DNA of 64,000 bases from Bradyrhizobium liaoningense (GTDB taxonomy: Bacteria; Pseudomonadota; Alphaproteobacteria; Rhizobiales; Xanthobacteraceae): NCBI RefSeq assembly GCF_018130955.1, contig NZ_JAFCJM010000013.1, positions 110,131 to 174,130 of the forward strand, given 5' to 3'. Positions within the stretch are counted from its first letter, which is position 1. Every line of letters begins with the position of its first letter. The notes under the pieces are model-generated. The model did no database searches. It saw only the letters and a program-made list of their open reading frames with translations, and was not told the DNA's origin. The translations under genes and the position numbers were made by a program. Below are positions 26,281 to 37,748 of the stretch, piece by piece.

Positions 26281-27849
26281 TCATTCCGGCATTCCGGCGA
26301 GACGATAGGCTTCCTCCAGCTTCGCAAAGTCCTGATCTCTCCATGGAGAGCGCTTTCGTATTCCGGACAGACGATCAGATGGAGAGAGAAGAGCGACTTG
26401 CTGCCAAAGTTTTTGTGCAGCTTCCATGTCGCCCAGCATCGCATGACAAGCCATTGCCATGCGCAGGCCCTGCACATAAGTCGGATGATGACGCAACATA
26501 TTGGCCGCGAACTTGAGCCCCTCCTTATAGTTCCCGAGAAAGAAGTGGGCGAAAGCCAATCCTTCGTTTGCGAAAGCAATGCGGGGATCCAGTGGGCTCA
26601 GTCTCAATGCGCGCTGAAGGTAGTCAAGTGCTGTTCGTGGGTCACCCAGGATGGTTTTGGTCCATCCACCCCACATCCATCCCGACATTCCATTTGGATC
26701 CAGGCGAATTGCTTCGTTCAGGAGACTGTCGGCCAGTTCGACTTCATTGCTGTTGAAGGTCAGAACCAGTGCTGATCGCGCCAACACCGAAGCATCTTGG
26801 CTCTCCAGACGCAAGGCGGTCTTGGCGTAGGTGATGGCTTGAGATCTGTCGGATGCCGGATCGGTACTCCACCCAAAGGCTTTGCGGCTGCTCAACGTCA
26901 CTGCCAGTGCTGCATGAGCCAGTGCAAACTGCGGATCCAGCGCAATAGCCCTCTCGTAGAGACCAACGGCTCGATTCGTGGCGTCCCTTGTAAATTCGAA
27001 ATGCGAGGCATCCCCACGCAGATAATAATCATACGCATCAAGATTGCTGGTGGGCTTTCGTTTGGCGCGCTCCATTTCAGCCTGGCTCACGCTTGGGGCG
27101 ATTGCGCCAGCCACGCTGGCCGCGACCTGGTCCTGCAGGTCGAAGATATCCTCAAGCGCTCCGTCATATCTGTCAGCCCAGAGATGCGAGCCGGAAGCTG
27201 CATCTATCAACTGACCGGCGATCCTGACGCGACGACCGGATTTCCGAACGCTTCCCTCCAGAACGTATCGAACCCCTAAATCCCGGGCCACTTGCGTGAT
27301 CTCGACAGGTCTGCCCTTGAACGCAAAACTGGAGTTCCGGGCAATGACGAAGAGCTGCTTGTTTCGCGAAAGGGCCGTGACAATTTCCTCGACCATGCCG
27401 TCCGCAAAATACTCCTGCTCGGGATCACCGCTCAGGTTCTCGAACGGCAGCACGGCGATGGAGGGTTTATCCGGGAGAGCGAGGGCGAGCCTTTTCGGTT
27501 CTATCGTGCCATCAGGGACTGCAGCGCCTTTGCGCCCCGGAGCTTCCTGCACTTGTCCGACGAAACGGAAGCCCTTCCGCGGCAATGTCTTGATGAGGCG
27601 CTGTTCCCCGCCGGAATCGCCAATCGCGCTCCGGGCAACATTCAGGCGGGTCGTCAGCGCTGCGTCCGAGACGGCGCGTCCTTTCCAGATGGCGTTGATG
27701 AGGTCGTCCTTGCTGACGACGCGTTCCCTGTGGCGGATCAAGTAATCGAGCAGGTCGAAAACCTGAGGCGTTGTCGGCACCACGACAGCTCCCAGGAGCA
27801 GCTCGCGCCGGTCAGTGTCGAACGTATAGTGCTCGAAGAAATAGAGCAC
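26281..27849 (-). CDS. winged-helix / TolB-like / TPR protein (CadC-type DNA-binding domain)
   Basis: A 522-residue protein. Residues 1-100 form an OmpR/CadC-type winged helix (YTFDTDRRELLLG to LIKTLPRKGFRFVGQV). Residues about 130-260 form a TolB-like domain (SIAVLPFENLSGDPEQEYFADGMVEEIVTALSR and YVLEGSVRKSGRRVRIAGQLIDA). The remainder is TPR-type helices (AIALDPQFALAHAALA, RALRLSPLDPRIAFANEGL). No membrane helix is seen, so it is probably cytoplasmic. Such proteins are multicopy in Bradyrhizobium and of unknown function, sometimes mislabelled adenylate cyclase although no cyclase domain is present. A wrecked copy lies 9 kb upstream. Confidence 0.85.
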   Translation of the reverse strand: MLYFFEHYTFDTDRRELLLGAVVVPTTPQVFDLLDYLIRHRERVVSKDDLINAIWKGRAVSDAALTTRLNVARSAIGDSGGEQRLIKTLPRKGFRFVGQVQEAPGRKGAAVPDGTIEPKRLALALPDKPSIAVLPFENLSGDPEQEYFADGMVEEIVTALSRNKQLFVIARNSSFAFKGRPVEITQVARDLGVRYVLEGSVRKSGRRVRIAGQLIDAASGSHLWADRYDGALEDIFDLQDQVAASVAGAIAPSVSQAEMERAKRKPTSNLDAYDYYLRGDASHFEFTRDATNRAVGLYERAIALDPQFALAHAALAVTLSSRKAFGWSTDPASDRSQAITYAKTALRLESQDASVLARSALVLTFNSNEVELADSLLNEAIRLDPNGMSGWMWGGWTKTILGDPRTALDYLQRALRLSPLDPRIAFANEGLAFAHFFLGNYKEGLKFAANMLRHHPTYVQGLRMAMACHAMLGDMEAAQKLWQQVALLSPSDRLSGIRKRSPWRDQDFAKLEEAYRLAGMPE

Positions 27850-28233
27850 GGGACATTCCCCCGGTTGCCCCTTAAGGCCGCTAGAGCGATGTCTGACGCG
27901 AAAACAATAGGCTGCCGGTACGGAAAATGTAAGCCGTTTGCCGAGCGCGCCTCTCCCGCCGCGTCAAACCATCCGCATGACGGAGATTGCGAGGGGCGCA
28001 TTTCCGATCGGCCTGGCGGGCCGCCTGCCGACATCCTTGCGCGTCGCCGCTGATTTGCGTTGAGGCGTCATATGGTTCGCCGGAATGGCCGTGCGCTTTG
28101 CGCGAAACCCAGCTTCTACTGTGCATGGGGTTGTTTTCGAGCTTTTTGCAGGAGGGCGATCCGGCGCGCCGATTGACTCCGCTCGCCCCCTGATTCAAAA
28201 CGCCCTCAGCCATTCAAAAGAAGAGGAAAAGCC
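27850..28233. other. 384-base gene-free divergent region
   Basis: It lies between the wHTH/TolB gene and the thiolase. It must hold both promoters. The thiolase has an AAGAGGAAAAG ribosome site. I see no repeat or operator that I can support. Confidence 0.4.
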
Positions 28234-29466
28234 ATGGCAGACGCACTCATCATCGACGCATGCAGGACGCCGCGGGGCGTGGGCAAGGCGGGCAAGGGCG
28301 CGCTGTCGGGCATCCATCCGCAGCAGTTGGGTGCAACGGTGCTGCGCGCGCTCGCGATGCGCACCGGCATCGACACCGCCGATGTCGACGACATCGTCTG
28401 GGGCTGCAGCGCGCAGGTCGCAACGCAAAGCGGCGACCTCGGGCGCATGTCGGCGCTCGATGCCGGCTATGACGTGCGCGCCAGCGCCGTGACGCTCGAC
28501 CGCTTCTGCGGCTCCGGCATCACCAGCGTCAACATGGCGGCGGCCTCGATCATGGCGGGTGCGGAAGATCTCGTCATCGCCGGCGGCTGCGAGATGATGT
28601 CGATGGAGGGACGTCGCGGCGGTGGTCCCATGATGATGGATGGCGGCAATCTGCGCCTGCGCGCAAGACATCCGCAGTCGCATCAGGGCGTCTGCGCGGA
28701 CGCGATCGCGACCATGGAGGGCATCACCCGGCACGACGTCGATGCGCTTGGCCTCGAGAGCCAGAAGCGCGCGGCGCATGCGATGGCGAACGGCTACTTC
28801 AAGAAGAGCCTGGTGCCTGTTCATCGCGAGGACGGCAGCCTCGCGCTCGACCACGAAGAATATCCGCGGCCGCAGACCACGATGGAGGGGCTTTCCGCCC
28901 TGAAGCCGGCGTTCCCCGCGATCGCCGACTACGCGCTCGACGACAAGGGCACCACCTATCGCGGCCTGATCCTGCAAAAGTATCCTGATCTGAAGATCGA
29001 CTTCATGCATCACGCCGGCAACTCGTCGGGAGTGGTCGACGGCGCCGCCGCCATTCTGCTGGCGTCGCCCGCTTACGCGAAGGCGCATGGCCTCAAGGCC
29101 CGCGCGCGCGTCGTCGCGATGGCCAATATGGGGGACTCGCCGACCCTGATGCTGAACGCGCCGGTGCCGGCGACCCGCAAGGTGCTGGCGAAGGCGGGGC
29201 TGACCATCGACGACATCGACCTGTTCGAGATCAACGAGGCCTTTGCGGTGGTCGCGGAGAAATATATCCGCGACCTCAGGCTCGACCGCGCCAAGGTCAA
29301 CGTCAATGGCGGCTCGATCGCGCTCGGCCATCCCATCGGTGCGACCGGTTCGATCCTGATCGGCACGGTGCTGGACGAGCTCGAACGGCGCGACCTGAAG
29401 CGGGGCCTCGTGACCATGTGCGCCGCCGGCGGCATGGCGCCGGCGATCATCATCGAGCGCGTCTGA
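28234..29466 (+). CDS. acetyl-CoA acetyltransferase (thiolase family)
   Basis: A 410-residue thiolase that joins or cleaves acyl-CoA units (beta-ketoacyl-CoA + CoA). The nucleophile is Cys92 in LDRFCGSGITSVN; the His of NGGSIALGHPIGATG and the second Cys in MCAAGGMAPA complete the site. NEAFAVVAEKY is typical. Length is normal. It stands alone, followed by a hairpin at 29490. Whether it works in degradation or polyhydroxyalkanoate/acetoacetate routes cannot be told. Confidence 0.92.
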   Translation: MADALIIDACRTPRGVGKAGKGALSGIHPQQLGATVLRALAMRTGIDTADVDDIVWGCSAQVATQSGDLGRMSALDAGYDVRASAVTLDRFCGSGITSVNMAAASIMAGAEDLVIAGGCEMMSMEGRRGGGPMMMDGGNLRLRARHPQSHQGVCADAIATMEGITRHDVDALGLESQKRAAHAMANGYFKKSLVPVHREDGSLALDHEEYPRPQTTMEGLSALKPAFPAIADYALDDKGTTYRGLILQKYPDLKIDFMHHAGNSSGVVDGAAAILLASPAYAKAHGLKARARVVAMANMGDSPTLMLNAPVPATRKVLAKAGLTIDDIDLFEINEAFAVVAEKYIRDLRLDRAKVNVNGGSIALGHPIGATGSILIGTVLDELERRDLKRGLVTMCAAGGMAPAIIIERV

Positions 29467-29489
29467 CCCCTATTTTCAGGGCCTGAAAT

Positions 29490-29518
29490 CGACCGGCCTC
29501 CCACAAAGAGGCCGGTCG
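29490..29518 (+). terminator. hairpin after the thiolase gene
   Basis: CGACCGGCCTC and GAGGCCGGTCG pair around a seven-base loop, starting 23 bases after the stop. There is no T-tract, so termination strength is uncertain. Confidence 0.6.
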
Positions 29519-29749
29519 TCGCTTGTCGAAAGCATGGAATCAGCTTTAGCAAAGGCGTATGCGGGCCTTTGAAACGCGGCAAAAAGCGCTGCTTTGGGCG
29601 CCACCCACTCCGGAAGTGGCTAAAAAGCAGGGTTTTTTGTCACAGAGGGGCAAAAAAGCCCGCAAAAATCGCGACAAAACTGTGCAGAAGGCTCTAGGCC
29701 TTCAATGGTTGGTCTAATATGCAACCGGCAACGAATCAGAGGAGACACG

Positions 29750-30052
29750 ATGCCAGCCCAAATGTCCAAATCGCAGCTCATCGAGAAGATTGCGACCGCC
29801 ACCGAGCTTTCCAAGCGCGACGTCAAGAACGTCATGGAGACGCTGACGGATGTCGGCCACAAGGAGCTCAAGAAGAACGGCCTGTTCCTGGTGCCGGGCT
29901 TCGCCAAGTTCGTCGTCATCAAGAAGCCCGCGACCAAGGCGCGCAAGGGCACCAACCCGTTCACGGGTGAAGAGATGATGTTCAAGGCCAAGCCGGCCCG
30001 CAAGATCGTCCGTGCCCGGCCCGTCAAGGCCGCCAAGGACGCCGTGGCCTAA
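29750..30052 (+). CDS. hup: HU-family DNA-binding protein
   Basis: A 100-residue basic protein from the ATG at 29750 (GAGGAGA upstream). SKSQLIEKIATATELSKRDVKNVMETLTDV is the helical dimer part and KKNGLFLVPGFAKFVVIKKPATKARKGTNPFTGEEMMFKAKPAR the DNA-gripping arm. It has an alanine/lysine tail RARPVKAAKDA beyond the usual 90 residues. It binds and bends DNA non-specifically in the nucleoid. The reading from 29705 is longer but less likely. An intrinsic terminator follows directly. Confidence 0.9.
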   Translation: MPAQMSKSQLIEKIATATELSKRDVKNVMETLTDVGHKELKKNGLFLVPGFAKFVVIKKPATKARKGTNPFTGEEMMFKAKPARKIVRARPVKAAKDAVA

Positions 30053-30064
30053 GGGCTAAAAGCA

Positions 30065-30100
30065 AAGGCCCCCTTCGCCAAGGAGGGGGCCTTTTGTTTT
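30065..30100 (+). terminator. intrinsic terminator of the HU gene
   Basis: AAGGCCCCCTTC-GCCA-AGGAGGGGGCCTT forms a strong stem followed by TTGTTTT, 12 bases after the stop codon. Confidence 0.9.
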
Positions 30101-30127
30101 GGGTGCCGCGAGGGTGAAGCGGAGGGA

Positions 30128-30277
30128 TTAGCCCTTGCGGCGCTTAGGCCGGACCGGGATCGGCACCGGCCGGAGCGCATGCGACGGCATGACGTGCCAA
30201 TGCCAGAACTGGGCGACCTTGCGGCGCAGCCGCTGAAACGTCTCCAGGTTCATCATCGTCTTGAACAATCCGAACAT
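30128..30277 (-). CDS. 49-residue basic protein between HU and Lon
   Basis: An open frame from the ATG at 30277 to TAA at 30128, with AGAGGT upstream. It reads MFGLFKTMMNLETFQRLRR, then an aromatic stretch QFWHWHVMPSH, and a Pro/Arg/Lys tail VPIPVRPKRRKG. It is too short for routine gene calling. The balance of an amphipathic start and a basic tail suggests a real small protein, perhaps membrane- or nucleic-acid-associated. Family unknown. Confidence 0.5.
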   Translation of the reverse strand: MFGLFKTMMNLETFQRLRRKVAQFWHWHVMPSHALRPVPIPVRPKRRKG

Positions 30278-30349
30278 CAGTAGGACCTCTATCGTCTCGC
30301 TGGTCTTCTCATCGTCTGCGCGGGGCTCGCGCCCCGGTTCCCTAGGGCT

Positions 30350-30380
30350 AAGGAAACGCCCGTATGGCGCGGGCGTCCTT
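30350..30380 (-). terminator. hairpin downstream of lon
   Basis: Read on the minus strand: AAGGACGCCCGCGCCATACG and GGCGTTTCCTT pair through ACGCCCG/CGGGCGT, about 30 bases after the lon stop. The tail is only weakly T-rich. Confidence 0.55.
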
Positions 30381-30409
30381 GCTGTGGATCAAGCTTTACG
30401 GGAAATATT

Positions 30410-32788
<2,379 letters not shown>

Positions 32789-32796
32789 GATCGACC

Positions 32797-33183
32797 TCAG
32801 GCGGATTTGGCGAGGCGCAGCGCGACGCAGCCGTCCATCACGAAGCGGCTGATGGCGTAGCGCCCGACGGGCAGGGCAATGCGGCGCTCGAAGCGCCCCT
32901 GCGGCAGCTCGAGCCGGTGGATCCGCGCGTTGCGCAGCTCCGGCGGCAGGGTGCGATGGCCGCTGATGACGAGCACGCCGTCATGGATTGCCGTCTCGAC
33001 ATTGTTCGGACCGACGCCGGGGAGCGCGACGAGGATCAAGAGCTCCCGCTCGGTCTCGAGCACGTCGATCGGCGGCTCCCAGCAGGCGTCCTGGCGGCCG
33101 AATTGCTGGCGCATCCGGTCGGCGCGGTGGAGTTGATCCAGCGCTTCGGACAGCATCCAGTTCAGGGGATTTTTGGTGGACAT
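32797..33183 (-). CDS. Hsp20/alpha-crystallin small heat shock protein
   Basis: A 128-residue chaperone from the ATG at 33183 (MSTKNPLNWMLSEALDQLHR). The alpha-crystallin core spans about 33-125 with WEPPIDVLETERELLILVALPGVGPNNVETAIHDGVLVISGHR and LELPQGRFERRIALPVG. It holds unfolding proteins for later refolding or degradation, here likely by the adjacent Lon. Upstream in-frame ATGs at 33213 and 33261 would add a tail; the chosen start matches the short N-terminus usual for this Lon-linked form. Confidence 0.85.
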   Translation of the reverse strand: MSTKNPLNWMLSEALDQLHRADRMRQQFGRQDACWEPPIDVLETERELLILVALPGVGPNNVETAIHDGVLVISGHRTLPPELRNARIHRLELPQGRFERRIALPVGRYAISRFVMDGCVALRLAKSA

Positions 33184-33352
33184 GGGCAGGCTCTGGGGTG
33201 GGAAAGCCTGCATATGGTACGCCTTGCCGGGAAATCCAGCATGGGCCGGTTGGGTTGGCATGGCTGACCTGCAGGGTCAGGGGCTGGCGCAACAGGCGCC
33301 GGCGCCACGCGTGGTGAGCCGCGGCGCCGTCCGTTGTCGTCCAGCGCGGCCG

Positions 33353-33919
33353 CTAGGCCGCCGCGCGATAGCCCTCTTCCGCCTCGAGATTGATGACGGA
33401 AGTTGCAAGCTCGGTCAGCGTGTGATCGGTTGCCTCTTCCTCGTCCAGCGTCTCCTGGAGCAGCCTTGCGGCCTCCGGCATGCCGAGTTCCTCAGCCCAG
33501 GTGCGCAGCGTGCCGTAGCGGGATATCTCGTAGTGCTCGACGGACTGCGCGGCGGCGAGCAGGCCCGCATCTAGGGCAGGGGCGTTCTTGAACGCCTTCA
33601 TGATCCCGGCGCCCTCATCGGTAATGCCCTTGATGGCTTCGCAGGGCTTGCCGCGCGCTGGTTTGTCCAACATTTTGAACACTTGGTCGAGGCGCTTGAC
33701 CTGACCTTGCGTCTCGCGGAGATGCTTGTTGAAGGCGGCGGCAAGTTCCTTGGAATGCGCGGCCTTGGCCATCTTGGGCAGCGTCTTGATGATCTTGTTC
33801 TCGGCGAAATAGATGTCCTTCAGCGTCTCCAGGAACAGGTCCTTCAACATCTTCGGCGCCTGACGCGTACGGCGAACTGCCGTCTTTTTGGTTGCTCGCT
33901 TCTTCGCTCGTTTAGCCAT
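33353..33919 (-). CDS. DUF892/YciF-like ferritin-like protein
   Basis: A 188-residue protein from the ATG at 33919, with GAGGAGG upstream. A basic tail (AKRAKKRATKKTAVRRTR) precedes a four-helix bundle: LFLETLKDIYFAENKIIKTLPKM, HLRETQGQVKRLDQVFK, QSVEHYEISRYGTLRTWAEELG and EEEATDHTLTELA. Glutamates and a His at the helix positions could hold a dimetal site. YciF-like proteins accompany general stress responses; activity is not settled. The basic tail may contact DNA. Confidence 0.87.
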   Translation of the reverse strand: MAKRAKKRATKKTAVRRTRQAPKMLKDLFLETLKDIYFAENKIIKTLPKMAKAAHSKELAAAFNKHLRETQGQVKRLDQVFKMLDKPARGKPCEAIKGITDEGAGIMKAFKNAPALDAGLLAAAQSVEHYEISRYGTLRTWAEELGMPEAARLLQETLDEEEATDHTLTELATSVINLEAEEGYRAAA

Positions 33920-34068
33920 AAATCCTCCTCTCGAGGTGCGCAGGAAGGCACCCCCATCCTCAATCCTCACGCGATCAAGATTCTGCGCTGGTAAATGTTC
34001 CTCGCGGTCCCCTTAGCGAGCGGCTAAGCATGGGGACGTGCCACTCCATCGAGAAGACGGCCTCTCGC

Positions 34069-34695
34069 ATGCTCGATTTTGCCTTGTCGGCCTTCGTCAC
34101 CTTGCTGCTCGTGGTCGATCCAGTCGGCCTCGCGCCGGCCTTTTTGGCCGCGACCAGCGGCATGGGCGACAAGGACAAGCGTGCGGTTGCACTGCGCGCG
34201 CCGCTGATCGCCTCCTCGATCCTGGTCGTGATCGCGCTGATCGGAAACTGGCTCTTGCGCCAGCTCGGGATCGGCATTCCCGCCTTCGAGATTGCCGGCG
34301 GCCTTCTCCTGTTCGGCGTGTCCTACCAGATGATCTTTGGCGACCGGCCGCGGCGCGAGGCGCGCGAGGCCGACAAGGCGCTGTCGGAGCACGCTTCCGA
34401 CGTCGCCGTGTTTCCGCTGGCCATTCCCATGATGGCCGGCCCCGGCGCGATTGCGACCACGCTGCTGTTGTCGGGCAACGCGGCCGATGCCGGCCGGCTC
34501 GCCGTCATTATCGCGATCATCCTCCTGGTGTGCCTGATCTGCGGGCTCTGTTTCGTCTCCGCGAACCTGATCGCGCGGACATTGGGGCGGACCGGCAATG
34601 CCGTGCTTTCGCGCCTGCTTGGCATCCTGCTCGCGGCCTATTCGGTGCAGTTCGTCATCAATGGAATCGCAGCCGTGCGGGCCAGCCTGTCATGA
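34069..34695 (+). CDS. MarC-family integral membrane protein
   Basis: A 208-residue membrane protein with six hydrophobic segments. The start MLDFALSAFVTLLLVVDPVGLAPAF and the AIPMMAGPGAIATTLLL repeat are the two hallmark MarC segments. An in-frame ATG at 34030 would add 13 polar residues; neither start has a strong ribosome site. MarC proteins are sometimes called NAAT transporters, but their substrate is unproven. It is divergent from the DUF892 gene. Confidence 0.87.
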   Translation: MLDFALSAFVTLLLVVDPVGLAPAFLAATSGMGDKDKRAVALRAPLIASSILVVIALIGNWLLRQLGIGIPAFEIAGGLLLFGVSYQMIFGDRPRREAREADKALSEHASDVAVFPLAIPMMAGPGAIATTLLLSGNAADAGRLAVIIAIILLVCLICGLCFVSANLIARTLGRTGNAVLSRLLGILLAAYSVQFVINGIAAVRASLS

Positions 34696-34936
34696 CGCGG
34701 TTCATTCCGTAAGAAATTGATTTCACTGAATAATTATTGACGTCGCTGCGCCGGCAATTCGACCGCAGGCAAGGAAGAACGCTTTTGCTTGCGCTGCCTG
34801 AAGGCTTTGCGTACTCCGGGTGACAACAGCGCAAAAAGCGCCGATCGCGAGGACGTCGATCTCAATGACAACAGACGAGCTTGTCCGCCAGCCCAGCGCC
34901 GTTCCCGGCATGGCCGCAGCCTGATCGGGCGCCCCG

Positions 34937-36736
34937 GTGTTCGCGCGGATCAGGCATCTCGTCGATCGCAAGGGATCGAACAAGGCGTCGAACCGGCTCC
35001 TGGTCCGCATCCGCGCGCTTTTGCGCAGCAACGAATTCTACCTGATCCCGCTCGCGCTCGTGATCGGCACGCTGGCAGGCGCTGTCGTGACGCTGATGGC
35101 CGAGATTGCGCAGATCGCCCATGTCCTGATCTTCGGTATCCCTGTCGATGTCCGGCTGTCGGCCAATGCCGTCGTCAGCCCCTGGGCGGCGCTGGCGGCG
35201 CCCGCGCTGGGCGGGCTCGCGCTCGGCATCATGGAGTGGTCGCGGCGGCGGCTAAAAATCTCCGTCGCGGTCGACCCGATCGAGGCCAATGCATTGCGCG
35301 GCGGCAGCCTGTCTATGCGCGACAGCATCGTGGTGTCGAGCCAGACGTTGATCTCCAACGGTTGCGGCGCCTCGGTCGGGCTAGAGGCCGGGTACACCCA
35401 GATCGGCTCGGGCATCGCCTCGCTGCTCGGTCGGTTCCTCAATCTGCGGCGCAACGATCTTCGCCTGATCGTCGGCTGCGGCGCGGCGGCGGCCATTGCG
35501 GCCGCGTTCGGCGCGCCGATCACCGGCGCGTTCTACGCCTGCGAGTTGATCGTCGGCGTCTATTCGGTCGGCAGCGCAGCGCCGATCCTGGCGGCTTCGC
35601 TCGCGGGCGCATTGACGGCGCAGTATCTCGGCGGCGCGCCCTATTCGCTCGAAGTGCCGCGGGTGGAGGCGGTTGGGCTCGAGCAATATCTGGCCCTGGT
35701 CGGGCTTGCGCTCGTCACCAGCGGCGTCGGCATCGCCGTGATGCGCAGCTCGACGGTGTTCGAGCGGATGTTCGCCTGGCTGCCAGTCTGGATCAGGCCG
35801 GTCTTCGGCGGCCTGATCGTCGGCGCCTTCGCGATCCTGACCCCGCAAGTGCTCGCGGCCGGTCACGGCGCGATGGTGCTGGATCTGCACCACGACATGA
35901 CGATCGCGCTCATTGCCATGATCATCGCATTGAAGCTGACGGCGTGCCTGGTATCGCTGGCGTCGGGCTTCCGCGGCGGCTTGTTTTTCGCCTCGCTGTT
36001 CGTGGGCAGCCTGATCGGCAAGTTCTTTGCCGCAGTGCTGCTGCTGGTGAGCCCGAATTTTGCGATCGACCCGCTGGTCGCGATGCTGACGGGCATGGCG
36101 ACGCTCGGGGTCGCCATCGTCGGCGGTCCCCTGACGATGTCGTTTCTGGTGCTGGAGATGACCCGCAACGTCGATGTCACCGCCGTGGTGCTGGCAGGCT
36201 GCATCGTCACCTCGATCTGCGTCCGCTTCATGTTCGGCCATTCGTTCTCGACCTGGCGCCTGCATCTGCGGGGCGAGACCATCCGCAGCGCCAACGACGT
36301 CGGCTGGCTGCGCAATCTGACCGTGGAGCGGATGATGCGCGGCGACGTCGGCAAGGTGCCGTCGACCACGACGATCGCGGCTACGCGGCGCGAATTCGTG
36401 CTGGGATCGCGGCCCGGCATCGTCGTCGTCAACAACGCCGACGAATATGTCGGCCTCGTCATGCTGCCGGACCTGTTCTCCAGCGATCTCGACACCATCG
36501 CCGACGACATCCAGGTGGTCGAGCTGGCCCGCTACACCGACATCGTGCTTCTGCCTGAAATGAACGTGAAGAGTGCCATGGCCGTCTTCGACGAGGCGGA
36601 AGCGGAAATGCTGGCGGTGGTCGAATCCGCCGATAGCCGCAAGGTGGTCGGCTTCCTCAACGAGTCTTTCGCCCGCCGCCGCTATGTCGAGGAGATCGAC
36701 AAGGCGACGCGCGGCGTGCTGGGCGCGCTGTCGTAG
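34937..36736 (+). CDS. ClC-type chloride channel/transporter with C-terminal CBS-like part
   Basis: A 599-residue membrane protein with about 10-12 segments, starting at a GTG at 34937. The upstream in-frame ATG at 34865 is cut off by a stop. The ClC gating-region motif reads GASVGLEAGYTQ where classical members have GREGP, and GFRGGLFFASLFVG stands for GxFxP. Residues about 440-599 resemble CBS repeats (LRNLTVERMMRGDVGKVP and VELARYTDIVLLPEMNVKSAMAVFDEAEAEMLAVVE). It probably moves chloride or another anion, but the altered filter leaves selectivity open. Confidence 0.87.
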   Translation: MFARIRHLVDRKGSNKASNRLLVRIRALLRSNEFYLIPLALVIGTLAGAVVTLMAEIAQIAHVLIFGIPVDVRLSANAVVSPWAALAAPALGGLALGIMEWSRRRLKISVAVDPIEANALRGGSLSMRDSIVVSSQTLISNGCGASVGLEAGYTQIGSGIASLLGRFLNLRRNDLRLIVGCGAAAAIAAAFGAPITGAFYACELIVGVYSVGSAAPILAASLAGALTAQYLGGAPYSLEVPRVEAVGLEQYLALVGLALVTSGVGIAVMRSSTVFERMFAWLPVWIRPVFGGLIVGAFAILTPQVLAAGHGAMVLDLHHDMTIALIAMIIALKLTACLVSLASGFRGGLFFASLFVGSLIGKFFAAVLLLVSPNFAIDPLVAMLTGMATLGVAIVGGPLTMSFLVLEMTRNVDVTAVVLAGCIVTSICVRFMFGHSFSTWRLHLRGETIRSANDVGWLRNLTVERMMRGDVGKVPSTTTIAATRREFVLGSRPGIVVVNNADEYVGLVMLPDLFSSDLDTIADDIQVVELARYTDIVLLPEMNVKSAMAVFDEAEAEMLAVVESADSRKVVGFLNESFARRRYVEEIDKATRGVLGALS

Positions 36737-36902
36737 GAGCGCGGTTCCGGGGTGGGTCTGCCCAGCCGCTGTCGCCATCCGGCCCCATACTTTCCACGAT
36801 GTGGTCTTGCTTCGGCCGAACTGCGTTGGGGAGTATCAGCCAAGCGCAAATGCGACGGGATGCCCTCATGCGGGCGACATTGGGCTGGGGCAAGGAGCGC
36901 CA

Positions 36903-37748
36903 ATGGATTCCGCACCGAACCCGACGCCAATTGATCAGCGTCATGCCCTGTCCGCGCGTGCGGACGACGAGCTCGTTCACGCCTATGAAAAGATCAGGAG
37001 CGCGGATGAACAACTCGCGCGTGCCAATGAAACGCTGTCGAGGCTGGAGCGCGAAGACGCGCGCCGCCGGCAGTCGCGCGGCAGGCCGGCGCTGCGCGGC
37101 CTGATCGGCTTGGTGTTAGCAGCTTGCATCAGCGCCGCCGCTCTTGTCTCGCAATCGTCCTATGGCGATACGGCCAGGCTGAAGATTGCCGGTTGGGCAC
37201 CGCTGCGCGCTGCGACGCCTTCGCAAGCGCAAGCAGAGCCGGTACCTGCCGTGCAGCCAAGCCAGGCTGCTGCTCAGGTCGCCCAGGCGGAGCCAGCGCC
37301 GCAACAACCAGCACCTTCTGCTCAGGCCCCATCGGAAGCTATCGCGCCGCCCGTAACCACGGCCTCCCCCGATCTGACGGAGTTGCTCCAGAAGATGGCG
37401 CGCGATCTCGCAAGGCTTGAACAGGGCATCGAGCAGCTCAAGGCGAACGAGGAGCAATTGAAGGCGCAGCAGGAGCAAATGGCCCACGACAACGCGAAGA
37501 CCGCCGAGGAGTTGAAGGCGAGCCAGGAGCAAATCGCGCGCCTTGTTACCAGCACTCCTGACAAGATTTCTGAAAAGACTCCCGACCAGGCTCCCCAGCA
37601 GAGCCCGCAACCCAAGACGGCAGCGTCGCCGGTGCCATCGCCACGCCCGGTTGCTGCGTCGGCGCGCAAGCCGGCGTCGACGCTTCCGTCGCCGCAAGCC
37701 AGAGTGCAGCGACCGGCGCCAGTACAGTTGCAGTCCGCTCGACAGTAG
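36903..37748 (+). CDS. membrane-anchored coiled-coil, proline/glutamine-rich protein
   Basis: A 281-residue protein from the ATG at 36903 (AAGGAGCG upstream). A charged N-terminal helix (RADDELVHAYEKIRSADEQLARANETLSRLERED), one membrane segment (ALRGLIGLVLAACISAAALVS, about 61-82), a low-complexity Ala/Gln/Pro stretch, a coiled coil (LARLEQGIEQLKANEEQLKAQQEQMAHDN) and another Pro-rich tail follow. I recall many paralogues of this plan in Bradyrhizobium. Function is unknown. Confidence 0.8.
   Translation: MDSAPNPTPIDQRHALSARADDELVHAYEKIRSADEQLARANETLSRLEREDARRRQSRGRPALRGLIGLVLAACISAAALVSQSSYGDTARLKIAGWAPLRAATPSQAQAEPVPAVQPSQAAAQVAQAEPAPQQPAPSAQAPSEAIAPPVTTASPDLTELLQKMARDLARLEQGIEQLKANEEQLKAQQEQMAHDNAKTAEELKASQEQIARLVTSTPDKISEKTPDQAPQQSPQPKTAASPVPSPRPVAASARKPASTLPSPQARVQRPAPVQLQSARQ

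Noticed and set aside
33184..33352. ROSE-type RNA thermometer before hsp20
   Set aside because: I looked for the usual G-rich/UUGCU hairpin masking the ribosome site and did not find it.
34789..36558. 589-codon frame overlapping the ClC gene in another frame
   Set aside because: Arg/Ala/Gly-rich translation and no hydrophobic segments; the ClC frame has clear membrane segments.
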